Origin: Paramyrothecium sp. XJ0827
Lineage: Eukaryota > Ascomycota > Sordariomycetes > Hypocreales > Stachybotryaceae
Assembly (NCBI GenBank): GCA_020881915.1
Contig: JAJFPB010000006.1
Location: 4,278,001 to 4,342,000, forward strand
Reading direction: 5' to 3'
DNA length: 64,000 bases
Part shown: positions 1-13,900 of the stretch, piece after piece
Layout of the letters: every line of letters begins with the position of its first letter
Numbering within the stretch: the stretch's first letter is position 1
Position numbers and translations under genes: made by a program
Notes under the pieces: generated by a model
The model's database searches: none
What the model saw: only the letters and a program-made list of their open reading frames with translations
What the model was told of the DNA's origin: nothing

Positions 1-546
1 TTTCAAACTGCAGTGTTAACATCCCGTAGTTCCGCTCCCTGGTGGGGTCTGGGCATTTGTCTCCATTGATAACGCGGGTTGCCCCACGGGGCTCGGAATT
101 TTGTTCATGATAGAATTGTCTGAAGCTTTCCAAGGCATGTCGGAGTAAGGCTTATGGTTGGCAGACCGCCAAGACAGAAATCTGAACTACCTTGGTTGTC
201 ATCGCCTTGGCCACCGTATGTCTTGGTTTTCGACGACCGTGGCCGCTGAACATAGAGCAGGATCATGGTCATTGATTTTGAATCCATCTCAGTTTCAGTG
301 AGTTACGGCCATTTGACGGACATGCGGATGCGGTGATCGGAATGGACGTAGCTTCTCTATTTTAGCTAACTGCAGATATTATATGATACTAAATGCAGGA
401 GAGGCCATCGCTTGCTATTTGTCATAAACATTTATATTCAAATTTGTTAACGCTTCAGAAATTGAATTATTCACTATTCAACTAATAAGCGAAAAGGAAA
501 GAATAAAAGAGAATTGAAAAGTAAAGAGCCTTTATACGGCCTAAAA
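1..546. other. Left-edge intergenic stretch
   Basis: No recognisable gene. It lies directly 3' of the NRPS stop codon. On the minus strand, one frame stays open from about position 150 to the window edge and reads like plausible protein, but I recognise no family and see no start. It could be an exon of a neighbouring gene that continues outside the window. The stretch 360-540 is AT-rich and would carry the 3' UTR and polyadenylation region of the NRPS. Confidence 0.5.
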
Positions 547-3500
547 TCACCCCAGCAGCCCACGCAGTGTCGTCTCGTATGTTTCCACCAATGAGAGAAT
601 CTTATCTTGATGTCGCATTTTGCCATCATACTCAATTGTCACTTGAACTTGCCCTGCCATTGCATGGACAGAAATATCGAACAGCGCAAAACGGTCCACT
701 GGAGGGGGGTTCCCCACAGGAATACCCTTGAAAAGAGCATCCTTTCTCTCGAGCTGCTGGTACATGCCGTAGAAGTTGAACATGATCTCAACAGGGAATT
801 GAGAAATGAAAGCATCCGCCGCCTCCTGCTTTGCAAAGCTAGATGCAAAGTACTCCCATCCATTTCCTTTGTAACCTTGAATGCAAGTCGACGTCTGACG
901 TATCATTTCTGAGAGTGCGTTTGTGTTTTCATCAATGTAGACTGGGAACATGGTTGTGAACCAGCCAATGGTCCTGGAAATGTCCAATGAAGAATCCCAG
1001 ACTTGCCTTCCATGACTTTCATTGAAAACAACAGGTAGCTTCCTTTGTGTAAAAGTGCTCTTAAACGAGAACATAAGTGAAGCAATCAATACCTCGAGTG
1101 GCCTCGCACCAGCGTCATCATTGTAGTTGCGGAAAAGTGCGGAAGTCAAGGATTCATCCAACGTGAAAGTCTTGATAATCGAGTCCGCGCTGAGCCGAGA
1201 CGTCTTGTCAAGACCCCAGTAGGATAGTGGCGCTTCGAAGAGCTTATTGGCCTTGTCGTCGAGATTAGATCTCACGTAGTCCGCTTGTAAAGCAGACCAC
1301 GTAGGAAATGTCAAGCTCGAGGAAGGAAAGAAATCGTCACCATTAATGAGCTGCTCTAGCTCTCCAAGAAGCACCCGCCAAGACATCATGTCAATAGCAA
1401 GATGATGAACAGATATGAACAGACTCTGTTTTGAATCATTCTCGAACAGAACGACACTGAGCAGAGGGCCACTTTCGATATTGAGCCGGGATCTGTGCTG
1501 TGCAATGATCTTCTCGGTTTCCGCCGAGTCGCAGTTGGCATAACGGTCGACCTTGAAGGACTCATCGACTTCACTAGTGAGATACTGCTCCCAGACGCCA
1601 TTCTCTGTCTCCCTGAATCGAGCGCGAAAAATTGAATGGAGCTCCATCAGAGTGCTGAACGCGGAGCTAATGACTTCGTAAGAGACGGGCTTTTGAAGCT
1701 GAAGGTGGAAACATTGATCAAAAGCTACGCTCGGGTCATGCATGAGTCGGAAGTACAGTTGTTGAATGGGGCTCAGAGGGAACACCTGCCCAGGTACTTC
1801 CTCGAACTCATCAATGTTGAAATGAGCGCCTTGAGAAATTCCATGTGTTTCCAGAATGCGGGAGATCGTCTTTTCTGTGAGGATATGTTTCGTTGAAATC
1901 TCAAAGCCATCCGCCAATCCCGCAGCGGATACCTGCATAGCAGTGATGGAATCTCCTCCCAAGCTATAGAAAGTGTCATCCAATCCAATGCTTTCAGGAT
2001 CTATATTGAGGATTCGCGCCCAAAGTCGCTGCATTGTTTGCTCAGAATCTGTTGTTGGTTTGCGTTTCTCACCCTCGAAGCTGTTACGTAATTGAGCGAG
2101 CTGGGTGACGGAGAACGAAGATCCGATCTGTTTAAGCTTCTTACGATCAGTCTTCGTGGAGTTGCTGACCGGCAGTTGATGCAATTTGAAGAAGATTGTC
2201 GGGATCATGTAGTGAGGGAGGGATTTCCCAAGAGTCTCGTCAACGACGGCCGGTACAGGAATGACGCGAGGTTCAGCGCTCTGGTTGCCGTTCGCCATCG
2301 GGTCTTTGTCTTTGTAGACGATGAAGGCAGCCAACTCGTCTCTCGAACCGGGTCCAGATGGAGTGATGACTTCTACTGCAACCTGGCGGATATTCGGCAA
2401 AGCAGCAAGTATGTGGTGCTCGACTTCACCAAGCTCCAGCCTTTGCCCACGAAGCTTAGCTTGGTTGTCTTTGCGACCCTTGAACATCAAAGTCCCGTCA
2501 GGATTGAAAGAGACAAGATCGCCGGTTTTGTAAAGCCTTGATTGTCGGCCATCACGGTTGGCGGTTCCTTCCACAAGCCAGATGGGGCTTTCAATGAAGA
2601 CCTCTTTAGTGCGCTCCTCGTCATTGAGATAGCCACTGGCAAGCGTATGGCTTTCTACCAAAAGTTCTCCGGTCGCTCCCAGTGGAAGTAAGATGTTCGA
2701 ATCTTCCGGGTCAACGACCCAGCAGCAGCATGAGGTGGCAGAGCCTATACTTATATAATCCAGGGAGAGGTCGATGCGCCCTGCGGTCACAACTATACCG
2801 CACTCCGTGGGACCATATGCCTGGTACAGATTTTGAACGTTGGACCACCTCTCATAATCCTCCCTCTTGGTGGGCTCTGCCCCCATTACAAGTACTTTCA
2901 GGTTTGGCGCATCAGTAGGCTCGAGCAAGCGGGCAACGGTAGGCGTGATGAGCATGATCTCAGGATCGAGAGAACTAACGGTTTCTCTGAGGTTGTCCCG
3001 TAAGCCCTGCTCAGATGGTATAAAGACAGTGCCTCCAAAACAAAAGGAGGTCAATATCTCCATGATAGATGCATCGAATGTATATGAAGCAAATTGCAGC
3101 ATCCTCAGACCTTGAGCATAGCGCAGTCTTTCTCCGTGGGACATACAATTCGTGCTGATGGCCCCATGCTGCAACACCACGCCCTTTGGCATTCCTGTAC
3201 TACCCGATGTGAAAATTATGTAGATGGATGACTTCAAGTCCGGCTTAGGCAGATCAATCTGTCCAGAATCAGGCCGGGAATTAAAATGCTCAGCGCTCAC
3301 AGAAATGACAACGATACCTTGTCCGTAGGGGATCGTCGAGTGCTTTGTGGAAGTCAGCACAATACTCGCTTCGACCTCGCTCAAAATGTGGCTTCTGCGT
3401 TCCGGAGCTTGTGTTGGATCCAGGGGAACAAATGCACCTCCAGCCTTCATGACAGCTAACATGGCCACAGCCGCCCAAAGGCTCTTTTCGAAGAACAGAG

Positions 3501-4990
3501 GCACCTTGGTTTCTGATTTCACACCGAGCGCGACCAAGTCTTTCGCTAAATTGGTAGAAAGCTCATCAAGTGCGGCATATGTTAAATGACCGTCCCAGGA
3601 TTCGATGGCCTGTAGGTTTGGATGCGCTTGGACCCTCTGCTGGAATGTCTCATGAATACACTGCTTTTGGGGATCTGGCAGTCTTCCATTCCAAGCCCAA
3701 AACTTATCGAGGTCCTTTGATGCCAGGGTACGAAGTACGGCAACTGGCTGATGTGAATCGGTGGTTGCTAACTGCGCTGTGAGGAACGCGAAGCGGTCAA
3801 GGATTCGTTGCATTTTCCATTCTTCAACGACTGTCAAGTCGAACTTTGCAGTGATAGTAATCCCTGTGCGCGAGACTTCGCATAATATTGTCAAGGTATA
3901 AGTAGTGAATGAATCTGCTTTGGATAGAGCGCGCCAAGTACCAAGCTTGCTGGTTGTATCCTGTTCTTCTGTTGGCTGAATGATCAAGAGTGTGTTGAAC
4001 TGACAGGCTCTTTGAGCATTGTCGCCCAGCTTAGAAATATTCTGCAAGCCCATTTGCTGATGCGGTATCGCCGCAATCATATGATCTTGCACACTATTGA
4101 TATATGTTGAGATAGTGTCTCCCATATCTATCTGGATACGGAAAGGTACGGTAGCAATGGTCGGTCCGATAATGGTCTCAATCCCGGGTATTGACGCATT
4201 CCTTCCGGAGATCAAGGAACCAAAAACAATGTCGCTTGATCCTGAATAGTCCTGAGCTGTAAAAGCCCATGCTGCCTGTAGCATTGACGCCAGCGTAACA
4301 TTGTCGGGCGTTTTCAAGGGCGTTCCGCAATGAGAGCTGACCAGTCCGTCAGTTTGTGCAGTTCTTCTTGTAAGAGGTACAGCCGGAAATAGTTCCTCTT
4401 CGAAGCCTAAAAGGGTTTCCTTCCAAAATGCAGCTGAGGCTCGGGTATCTTGGTCTTGAAGGTGTCGGATGAAGTGTTTGTACTCTAGCTGCGGCTTGGG
4501 AGCTTCGTTATAGAAAAGTTGGTGAACAAGATCATCGATCAGTTGCATGGATGCACCATCATAGAGAGCATGGTGAACTGTCCAAACGAACCATGACTTG
4601 CCAGTTTTTGTGACCTCCCCAATAGCAAAGCGCGTTAGCGGCGCGCCGAGATCCATTGGCCTTTCCCTGTCAGCCACCATATAATCGTGAATGTTCTCGA
4701 ATGAATCCCACACGATTCCCTTGTCCAACACTACCTGGACAAGTCCGTCGGCAATCTGGATCACTCTGGTACGCAATATAGGGCTCAAAGACACAGCACG
4801 GTCCCAAGCATCACGGAATAGATTGAGGTCAAGGTCCTCTGTCAATTCCATAGTGTGTTGCATGATGTAGTCTCCATTTCGCTTAGAGGTCAAGGCCAGC
4901 ATTCCCTCTTGCAAAGCTGAGCATGGATAGATGTCTTGAATAGCTTCCACTTCGACTCCACAAGCAATACTTGCTTGTACTTGATACTCA
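547..4990 (-). other. NRPS module 7 (C7-A7-T7-E7), terminal
   Basis: C7 is of the VHHALYD type (near 4,570), as expected downstream of an L-delivering module. A7 has FTSGSTGMPKG, FDASIME, AYGPTECG and a variant A10 (STKTDR) that keeps the lysine. T7 is LGGDSITAMQ near 1,945. E7 has HHLAIDMMSW near 1,400 and FNESHGRQ. The protein stops within a few residues of the end of E7. Pocket code by eye: D A M L V G A I V. A D residue is predicted at the C-terminus. Confidence 0.87.
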
Positions 4991-7900
4991 GAGATGTCTC
5001 CTTCGTCTTTGAGGAGTTGGAAGGGAGAAATTTCTGTAACGTTCTTGTCCGACATGATTAAGAAATGCTTAGCCTGATCATTAAGCTTCGGATATTGGAA
5101 GATCTCTGCAACAGACAGTTCGAATCCTGCGCGGCTAGCTTCAGAAGCTAATCTCATGGCGTTGATTGAATCACCACCAAGGCGGAAAAAGTTATCATAG
5201 ATGCTGATAGCAGCAGTGTCTAAATGGAGTAGCTTCGCCCACAGGCTCTGCAAGATCTTCTCCGAGGACGTGTTAGGCCCCTGCCTCCCTTCCTCATGGC
5301 TGTTGTAGAAGTCAATGATGCTCTTGGCTGTGAATGAGGATCCTATGCCTCGCAGCTTGTGTCGGTCTATCTTTCCAGACACGGTCAGGGGCAGCTCCAA
5401 AACTGTGATAAAAATTGTCGGACACATATAACCTGGAAGGGCCTCAGAAAGCCGAGATGCAGTTGCGGCAGGGATACGTATCAATTGAGGATCGTGAGAT
5501 TGATCGTTGGTCCCATCATGACGTCGAAGTACCACGAATGCTGCCAATTGGGGGCTACGTGTTGTACCCGATGGTATCACGACGTCTACTGCGACTCGCT
5601 CAGCACCTGAGAAGCAAGTGAGAAGTTGGTGCTCAACTTCGTTTAGTTCCACGCGTTGGCCACGAATCTTGACCTGGGTGTCTTTCCGACCTAGAAAGTC
5701 CAAGCCTCCAGATTTGTTGTAGCAAACAATATCTCCCGTCTTGTAGAGGCGTCCACGACGTCCTGGCTGCTCAGGGCCGCCACCCTGTGTAAGCCAGGAT
5801 GGATCTTCGATGAAAAATTCTCTGGTTGCTTCAGGATTCGCCAGGTAGCCTGTTCCAACTATGGGCCCTTCTATCAAGAGCTCTCCGGGAATTCCGAGAG
5901 GGGACAACTTATTATGATTCAAAGGATTCACAATCCAGAGCAATGCTCCAAACCCAGTTCCGATCCCGATTTCTTCGGGCTCTCGCGTGGGGCTCAGCTT
6001 GTTTATTGTGGTAGTTGGTGTGCACTCCGCAGGACCATAAGCGTTAACCAACTGTACGTGACCTGGCCACCTTGCGATGTCACTGTGATTCAACTTTTCG
6101 CCACCGAATAACACAGTTTCAACATTAGGAACCTCTTTCGGATCGATAAGCTGGCTGACAGAGGGAGTCAAATCAAGGAGATTGGCGCCAGACAAACGAA
6201 TAGCCTCAGTAAGTCTGCTCTTCCGATCATTTTCCGATGGTATGCAAAGACATGCTCCAGTTGTGAGAGTAAGTAAAAGATTTGATATCGAAACATCGAA
6301 GGCATAGGAAGCAAAATCGAACACTCTTGAGGATTTCTTGTATCCAATATTGCGGGCCTGGTGCGCAACGGCTGATGCAAATGACTTGTGACTGATCACA
6401 ACCCCCTTAGGAACTCCAGTAGTGCCTGACGTGAAGACAACGTACAAGTCCGAGGCAGGGTCAACAAAAGGATGCTCTGGATATTTCGATTGAGCTGACG
6501 GATTCAACACGTCAGGACCGACGACGAGAACCTTCCCAGTGATGGCATTTGCCTGCTTAAAAGTGTTGCTTGATGCAAGAATAATTGAGCAATCAATTTG
6601 ACTCACGATCGATTGAACTCTTTTCGCGGGTAAGGCTGTATCGAGAAGCACAAACGCGCCACCAGCTTTGAGCACAGCCAAGACGGCGACAACAGCCCAA
6701 CGGGACTTTTCGAAGTACAGTGGGATCTTCCATCCCACTTCTACTCCATGGGATATAAGCTCGCTGGCAAGCGTGTCTGACAGAGAGCTTAGTTGTGAAT
6801 AGGTGAACTTTCCATCCCAAGCTTCTACAGCTAATGCCTCAGGCTGTTGTTGAGCCGTCATTTCAAACATGTCGTGCAGACACACTGCAGTAGAAGAGGG
6901 GAGTTCGGCATTATAGTTCCAGATCGTTGCTTTGTCATGTTCGGAGAGAACATCAATTTCGGATAGGAAGCCACTTTTGTTGGAAACAATGGCGGCTATT
7001 GCTTTTGACAGTGACGAGGCTACGCGCTGGCCCTGAAGTCCAAGCACATCAGTTCGGCTGATGATGATGATTTCTATGCCCGCTTCGCTGTCAATGGCTT
7101 GAATCCAGACATCATACTGTGAAGTGCCAGTTAGTCTTGTAACGCGCTCAATTGCAATATGTGAAGGAATTACCTCTGTTGGATCATTGCCACCAAGGGG
7201 GACAATATCGACATCATTCGATGTCTGGCTGTCAGCGCGGGCAACTTTCTGCAGCGTAACTACACTGTTGAACAACGATGAAGTTCCAAGGCCTAATCGA
7301 TTATGAATCGCTGCAAGAGGAACGGATTGGTGTGATAGGCCCTGCAAGTAGGCCCTTTGAAGATCCTCTAGCACATCTCCGGCAGTGTCATCAGTATTTA
7401 GATCTGTTCGGCAAGGGAGCAATCCGATGAATGGTCCAAATATGTCGTTCACACGATCAATCGATGCATCTCGACCAGACGAGAGGATACCGAAGCAAGG
7501 TTTTGTTGAGCCAGTATAATGACCCAAAACGATCCCCCAGGCAAGCTGTACAATTGTGGCTGGAGTGACTTCTAGTTCCGCACAGAACTCGCGGAGTCGA
7601 GGACTGTCTATACTGGGCACTTCTATCGTGATTTCTTTCGTGTCATCTGATTCATCTGTCAACCGCGGAAAGTAGCAGGGTTCTATGCCGTTCAAATATG
7701 AGTTCCAGTGAGCTTCACTTTCTTCATATGTTCTTTCTTCGATGTATGAAACGAAACTCCTGTATGAAGGGCACACAGGGTCGAATTTACCATCAAGGGC
7801 AGCTTGGAAATCCCTCAAAATGATGTCTCTGGAATGTGCGTCCGTGATAACGTGGTTCATCTTAAAAATCAGTCGGAATGTCTTCGGGCTCTCATGGATG

Positions 7901-10900
7901 ATTGAAAGTTGATGTTCCAGCGCAAAAGCGGCCTTCAGATCCTGGGATTGGTTCCAGATACCTCCGGTAAGGTCGGGTTCCTCTGAGTTGCAATCGATGA
8001 TTTCGACGACCGGCATCGGGTTTTTGAGCACAACATGCATGTATGAATGACTACCCGAAAAGCCTCCAAGGATTACTGCTCGTAATAGCGCATGCTTCTG
8101 AACAATTTGATACCAGGCATCACGAATCGTCATTAAGTCTAATGCTTTGTTGTTCTTGGCTTTGATCAGGACGTCGAACGTTGTTCGGTAGCTGTTGGGA
8201 TCCTTGAGTTGGCTGATAAGCATCCCCTCTTGGACAGGTGAACAGGGGAAAACGTCCTCCACTTCTTCGATATTGATCCCCAAGCCGGGAAGAGTTCCAT
8301 TTATGAACTGTTGTATTTCTCCGTAGGACTTGAATGTTCCAGGGAAATCGGCCAATGTCCATTCTGGCGTCATCATCGCGAACTCATCCCCGATCTGGAC
8401 AAGTGTGCGTTTGTACAGGTCGACCCACAAGCTAATGCGGTCTTGATGGTTGACATTATTGTCAAAAACAAACACAACGGAGATTTCTCCTTTGTTTACT
8501 TGAACAAGGACATCGAATAAGGAGGATCGTTGGAATCTGGCCAGCGAAGGGGGAGCACTCCCAGTTGGAAGTGGTAACATGTCGAAAACAGCATCTTTTC
8601 TTTCTAATTGCTTGTACAATCCGGCATAGTTGAAGGTGATTTCGTTTGGTAGTTGTCGCAAAAACGCCTCTGTTTGAGCCTCGGCAGCAAAGTGAGAAGT
8701 GAAGTATTCCCAACCATTCTTAGGCATACTTCGCATGATATCCTTGGTTTGACGGACAAGATTTGGAAGACTGCTGTCGTGTTCATTTGTAAGCTGGATT
8801 GGCCAAAGCGTGGTGAACCATCCAATTGTCCCAGAAATGTCGATTGAATCATCCCACACCTCACGCCCATGACTCTCGTTGAAAACCGTGGGAATGGATC
8901 GATCACTAAATACTGCAGTGAATGATGAAACCAGAGCAGCAATCATAAGTTCAATTGGCTGCGTATTGAATGCGTTGTTGGACTCGCCGAGAATTGCTGA
9001 GGTAGTTGAGGTGCCTATTGAGAATGTCATACTTCTCGGCATTTCGTTGGATCTGTTTTTCTTGTCTCCCAAGCCCCAGTAGGAAAGTTCAGGCCATGAC
9101 GGCTCTACCTGGAGATCTTGGCCGAGATCTTTGTGTTCGGCTGTGTAGTTGGTCTGCATGATAGACCAGGTGGGGAAGCTAAGGCTGGCGCTTGATGAAA
9201 AGGTCCCGCTCGTGAGTAACTCTTCAAGCTGTCCTAAGAGGACTCTCCATGATATCAAGTCTACTACGAGATGGTGAATCGAAATGAAGAGTTGCTGTGT
9301 GCCTTCGCTCTTATTATTGATAAGCATTGCGGAAAGCAATGGACCGTTTTCAATGTCTAGCCGTTCTCGTGCCTCGGAGATAAATTGAGGAACCCGTTCA
9401 GTATCCTCTATATCCTCTTGTGTTAGATAATATGACCTCTTCGTATCATCTGTTATAGTCTGTTGCCATTGCCCAGAGTCATCCGCGGTGAATCGCACAC
9501 GTAGTATAGGATGCTCCAGAATCAAGCTCTGCAATGCGTCAGACACCGTGACACCGGACACATGCTTGTTCAATCGCAAAAGGTATGCTTGGTCGAATGA
9601 AACATTCGGGTTGTTTTGGAACTTGAAATAAAGAGTTTGAATGGGGTTCAAAGGGACGATGTCTCCCGCAGCATGCTGTATGTCCGAATAAGTAAATGCG
9701 ACAGGTTTGTCACCCTCAGAGGATTTGGCTGCCACGAGTATTCTTGTGATTGTTTTTTCTTTGAGAATTTGTGCGGAAGATATCGCCATCCCACAGGCAC
9801 GAGCAGCCGAGGAAACTTGCATTGCTGTCATAGAGTCTCCGCCGAGACGGAAGAAGCTATCGTCTGTTCCGATGCTGTCGCGCTCGATGTTGAGTATCTG
9901 AGCCCACAGTCCCTGAAGGATGCGCTCATTCTCAGTTTTAGGTTTTCGTTTTGCTGTCCCCGTTGCCTGTAATTCAACAAGCTGAGTAGCAGATACGGAT
10001 TCGGCTATCTGCCGGAGGTGCTTGCGATTGGGTTTCCCGGAATCTAAGACCGGTAGCTCAGCAACTTCCCAGAACACTGTGGGAATCATGTAGAGTGGTA
10101 GTGTTTCTGCCAACTTCTCCTCAGCTTCCGGGCCAATATTAATAAGGCGAGCATCAGGTTGGCATCCCGGGTGTGAAAGGAGTGACTTAGGGGTATCCTC
10201 TCCAAACTGTACAAAGGCAGCTAGCTGAGGAGGGGAGCTCTCGTCGGACAACCTCACAATCTCGGCAACTACTTTTTGTGCCCCAGGAAGCGCTATCCTG
10301 ATATTACGTTCAACCTCACTCAGATCAATTCGTTGGCCTCGCATCTTGACATGGTTCTCCTTGCGACCCACGAATGTAAGGCTTCCATCCTCGCTGAGAA
10401 TACCGAGATCGCCTGTCTTGTAGACACGCCCACGGCGACCAGGGTGGCCCAGTGCACCTTTTGTAAGCCATAGGGGGTCATCAATGAACCTGATGCTAGT
10501 TTGTTCCGGGTTGTGAAGGTAGTTCTTCGCGAGAACAGGGCCTTCTATCAGAATTTCACCAGCTGATCCTACTGGAAGTAGTCTTTGATCATTGTCCTGA
10601 TCCACGATCCAAACCTTGCATCCTACCGGGTGCCCGATGCACCTGGAATTATCCTTGTTTGGGCTTATCTCTGCTATGCAGCATTGAATAAGTGCCTCAC
10701 TTGGACCATAGCTGTTAAGTATGATTGGCCCTCCTGTCCATCCCTTGAAATCTTCTTTTGTGAAACTCTCTTCCACAAGCATGATAGTGCGAAGCTGATG
10801 ACATTTGGAGGGCTCGATCAACTTCGCAACAGAAGGCGTAAGGAACGCCAAATCTACGGAAGCTTGTCTGATGGTGGCTGTAACGTCGTTGTGCAACTCT

Positions 10901-13900
10901 CCCTCATCTGGTATCACAATTGTGCTGCCAAAGACCAGAGAGGTTAGAATTTCTTCCACAAGAACACTAAACGACCCGAACTGTAGAACTCGGGTCTTTT
11001 CCGAGAATCCAGTTTTCAATCCATAATAATGGCAACTACTACTCAATGCCTTGTGTTGTAGCACAAGACCTTCCGGTTGTCCTGTGCTCCCACTCGTGAA
11101 CTGAATGTAGATAGTAGACTCCAAATCTGGTAGTGGTAATGTTTCTTGAACTGTCACGTCGTCGACGGCGGTCTTGAAGTAACTGACGTCCGGCCCTACA
11201 ACGACTATTGCGCCAAGGTTTTGCGGAAATACCTCGACGTACTTCTCGGACACCACAATTGTTGGAGCATTTACCTGCTTCAAGATGCTTTCTCTATATT
11301 CCCATGTCTGATGTGGATCCAGAAGCACAAACGCACCGCCAGTCTTCATAACACCAAGCATTGCAGCAACAAGCCAAAAGGAGGTTTCGAACAGAAGTGG
11401 GACTATAGTCTGTGAGCCGACGCCTGCTTCTTGTAGATGCAAAGCAAGTTTAGCTGCATAGTCGTTCAATTCACCATAAGTGAATTCGCCATTCCAGCTG
11501 CTAACTGATGGTAGGTGAGGTTGTTGCTTGGCCCTCTCCTGCACTAGTTGATGAATCGTACTGTCCACACTTGCAGGGATGCTTTGGTTCAATGACCAAA
11601 TTTTTCTTCTTTCCGCATCACTTAGAATATCCAGATCACGGACCTGACAGTTGGTAGCAGACACGAACGCGGACAACACGCTGCTGAAGTAACTGGCCAA
11701 GCGTGTGTCGTGGCTGCCGATAATTTCGCATCGGGACTGTATCATTATCTGAATCGTTTCACCATCATCGAAGATATGTACACCGACATCATACTGGTAC
11801 CGTATTAGTCACTTTCGATCGTTTGCATAGTGAATTTTGGTTCTTACTTCGTTTGGATCGTCTCCACCAACAACTGACACCATTCCACTAAGTCTGTCGC
11901 TCTGCTTCCCTTTCTTAATTCTTTGCAGCGAAACAACACTGTTAAACAAAGCAGATTGGCCAAGACCTAGGGCGTTGTGAATGGCAGCAAGCGAAACTGT
12001 TTGGAACGCCGTGCTCGCAACGTAATCTTTTTGTGCAGTTGTCAGAACATCTGCCACGGTCACGTCTTCGCTTAGAGGCACTCGCACTGGAAGCATGCCA
12101 ATGAACGGTCCGAATATTGCACCTGCGTCGCGTACAGGTGTATCCCTTCCAGACGATATTACGCCAAAACAAGGGGTGGAAGAGCCGGTAAAGTGACGTA
12201 GCACAAATGCCCATGCCACTTGACAAACCACAGCGGGCGTGACTTCCATTTCCAAGCACAGAGACCGTAAGCCTTTGGAGTCAATATCTTCAACTTGAAC
12301 CTCAGTTTGAGATTTGATTGTACTGCTCGGTGCATCCTTCAAGGTGGGAAACAAGCAAGGTTCCACATCCTCAAGATAATTAATCCACTGCGACAGGCTG
12401 TCATCTTGTGACTGCTGTTCGAGGTAAGAAACAAAACAACTGTACGATGGTGAATTTGGGCCCATTTTTTCTCCTCGATAAGCTCTTGTCAAATCTTCGA
12501 GCATGATTTCCCTGGAAAATGCGTCTGTTATCGCATGGTTCATTTCAAGAACAAGCTCTGCTTCCGTCTGACTCTTAGGAATTATCCATAATTGGTGTTG
12601 AAGTCCTTTGTTGTCACCATGCCTTAGACTGTTTTTCTGTGCAATCTCAATGGACCACACCGTTTGCTCTGGTAACAGAGTGACAGTTGGTGTCGGGTCT
12701 TGCAGAATGACTTGCATTGTTCGACTTGTTCCTGGAAAGTCACGCACGAAGATGGCTCTCAGTAATGCATGTCTTCGCACGACAATTTGCCAAGCCTTCT
12801 CAAGTTTGTTCAAATCCAATGAAATGCCAGCACCCGCGGTTGAAAACTTGAGAATGTTGGTCGTCCAGTACACACTAGAATCTTGCGCTTGGCTCATGAG
12901 TATACCCTCTTGCATTGGTGAGCAGGGAAAGATCTCTTCAATGCTTTCTGGCTTCAGATTTTTGAAGCTGGCCAGTGTGTTGTTCTTGAACAAATCTATG
13001 TCTTCGTAGGTATTAAAAGCCATTGGGAAGTCGGCCAAGGTCCACTCGTGTCGGTGATTGGGGAGTTGTTGAGCCATGCCATCAAGAACTGCCTCATATT
13101 CCTGAATCCATTGAAGAGCAAGATCTACTTGCTTAATGCGTGAATCGAAAGAAAACGTAATGGCTATCTTGTTGTCAACTACTTCAGCGAAGATGTTGAA
13201 AAGAGACATTTCGCGAAAGTCTCCACAATTTTCTGCTTCACAACCTTGAGGCAAGGGAATAGTCTGAAGCATCCTGCCATTTCGCCCAGGGGACTGCTGC
13301 CCAGGTGAATAATTGAACATAACCTCAACAGGGAAAGAGTGGATAAATTGTCTGGCAGCTTCTTGATGAACGAATTGAGAAGCAAAAAATTCCCATCCAT
13401 TTTTAGGAACGTTGCGCAAATAATCCTTTGTTCTTCGAATACTGTTTCGAATATTCAAATCATGACCAACACTCTGGATTTGAATCGGCCAAATGGTCGT
13501 AAACCAGCCAACAGTGCGGGAAATGTCGATCGAGTCATCCCAAGCTTCGCGGCCATGACTCTCGTTCCAGATTGATGGTATGTCTCTATCAGTAAAAATC
13601 TGGTTGAATGAGTAAAATAGTGCTGATATGAGAAGTTCGAGTGGCTTAGTTTGAAAAGCATCATTACATTGCCCAAGAAGGGCAGAACTTGATGCTTTGC
13701 TCAAAGTGAATGAGTGTACAGCAGGAGTCTTGTCCCGGGCGTGTTCATTAATGCCCCAGTAGGATAGATTTGGGCGACGTGCGATGAGCGACTTTCCCCG
13801 ACTCAAGCGGCTGGCCAAATAGTCAGCCTGCATTACAGACCATGTGGGGAAGTTCAGGCTAAATTGCTGCGTGGGCGTGTTCATGATCAATCCCTCCAGA

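Noticed and set aside
607..11415. Many short open frames on the plus strand opposite the NRPS
   Set aside because: They are antisense shadows of the long coding sequence with no recognisable protein features.
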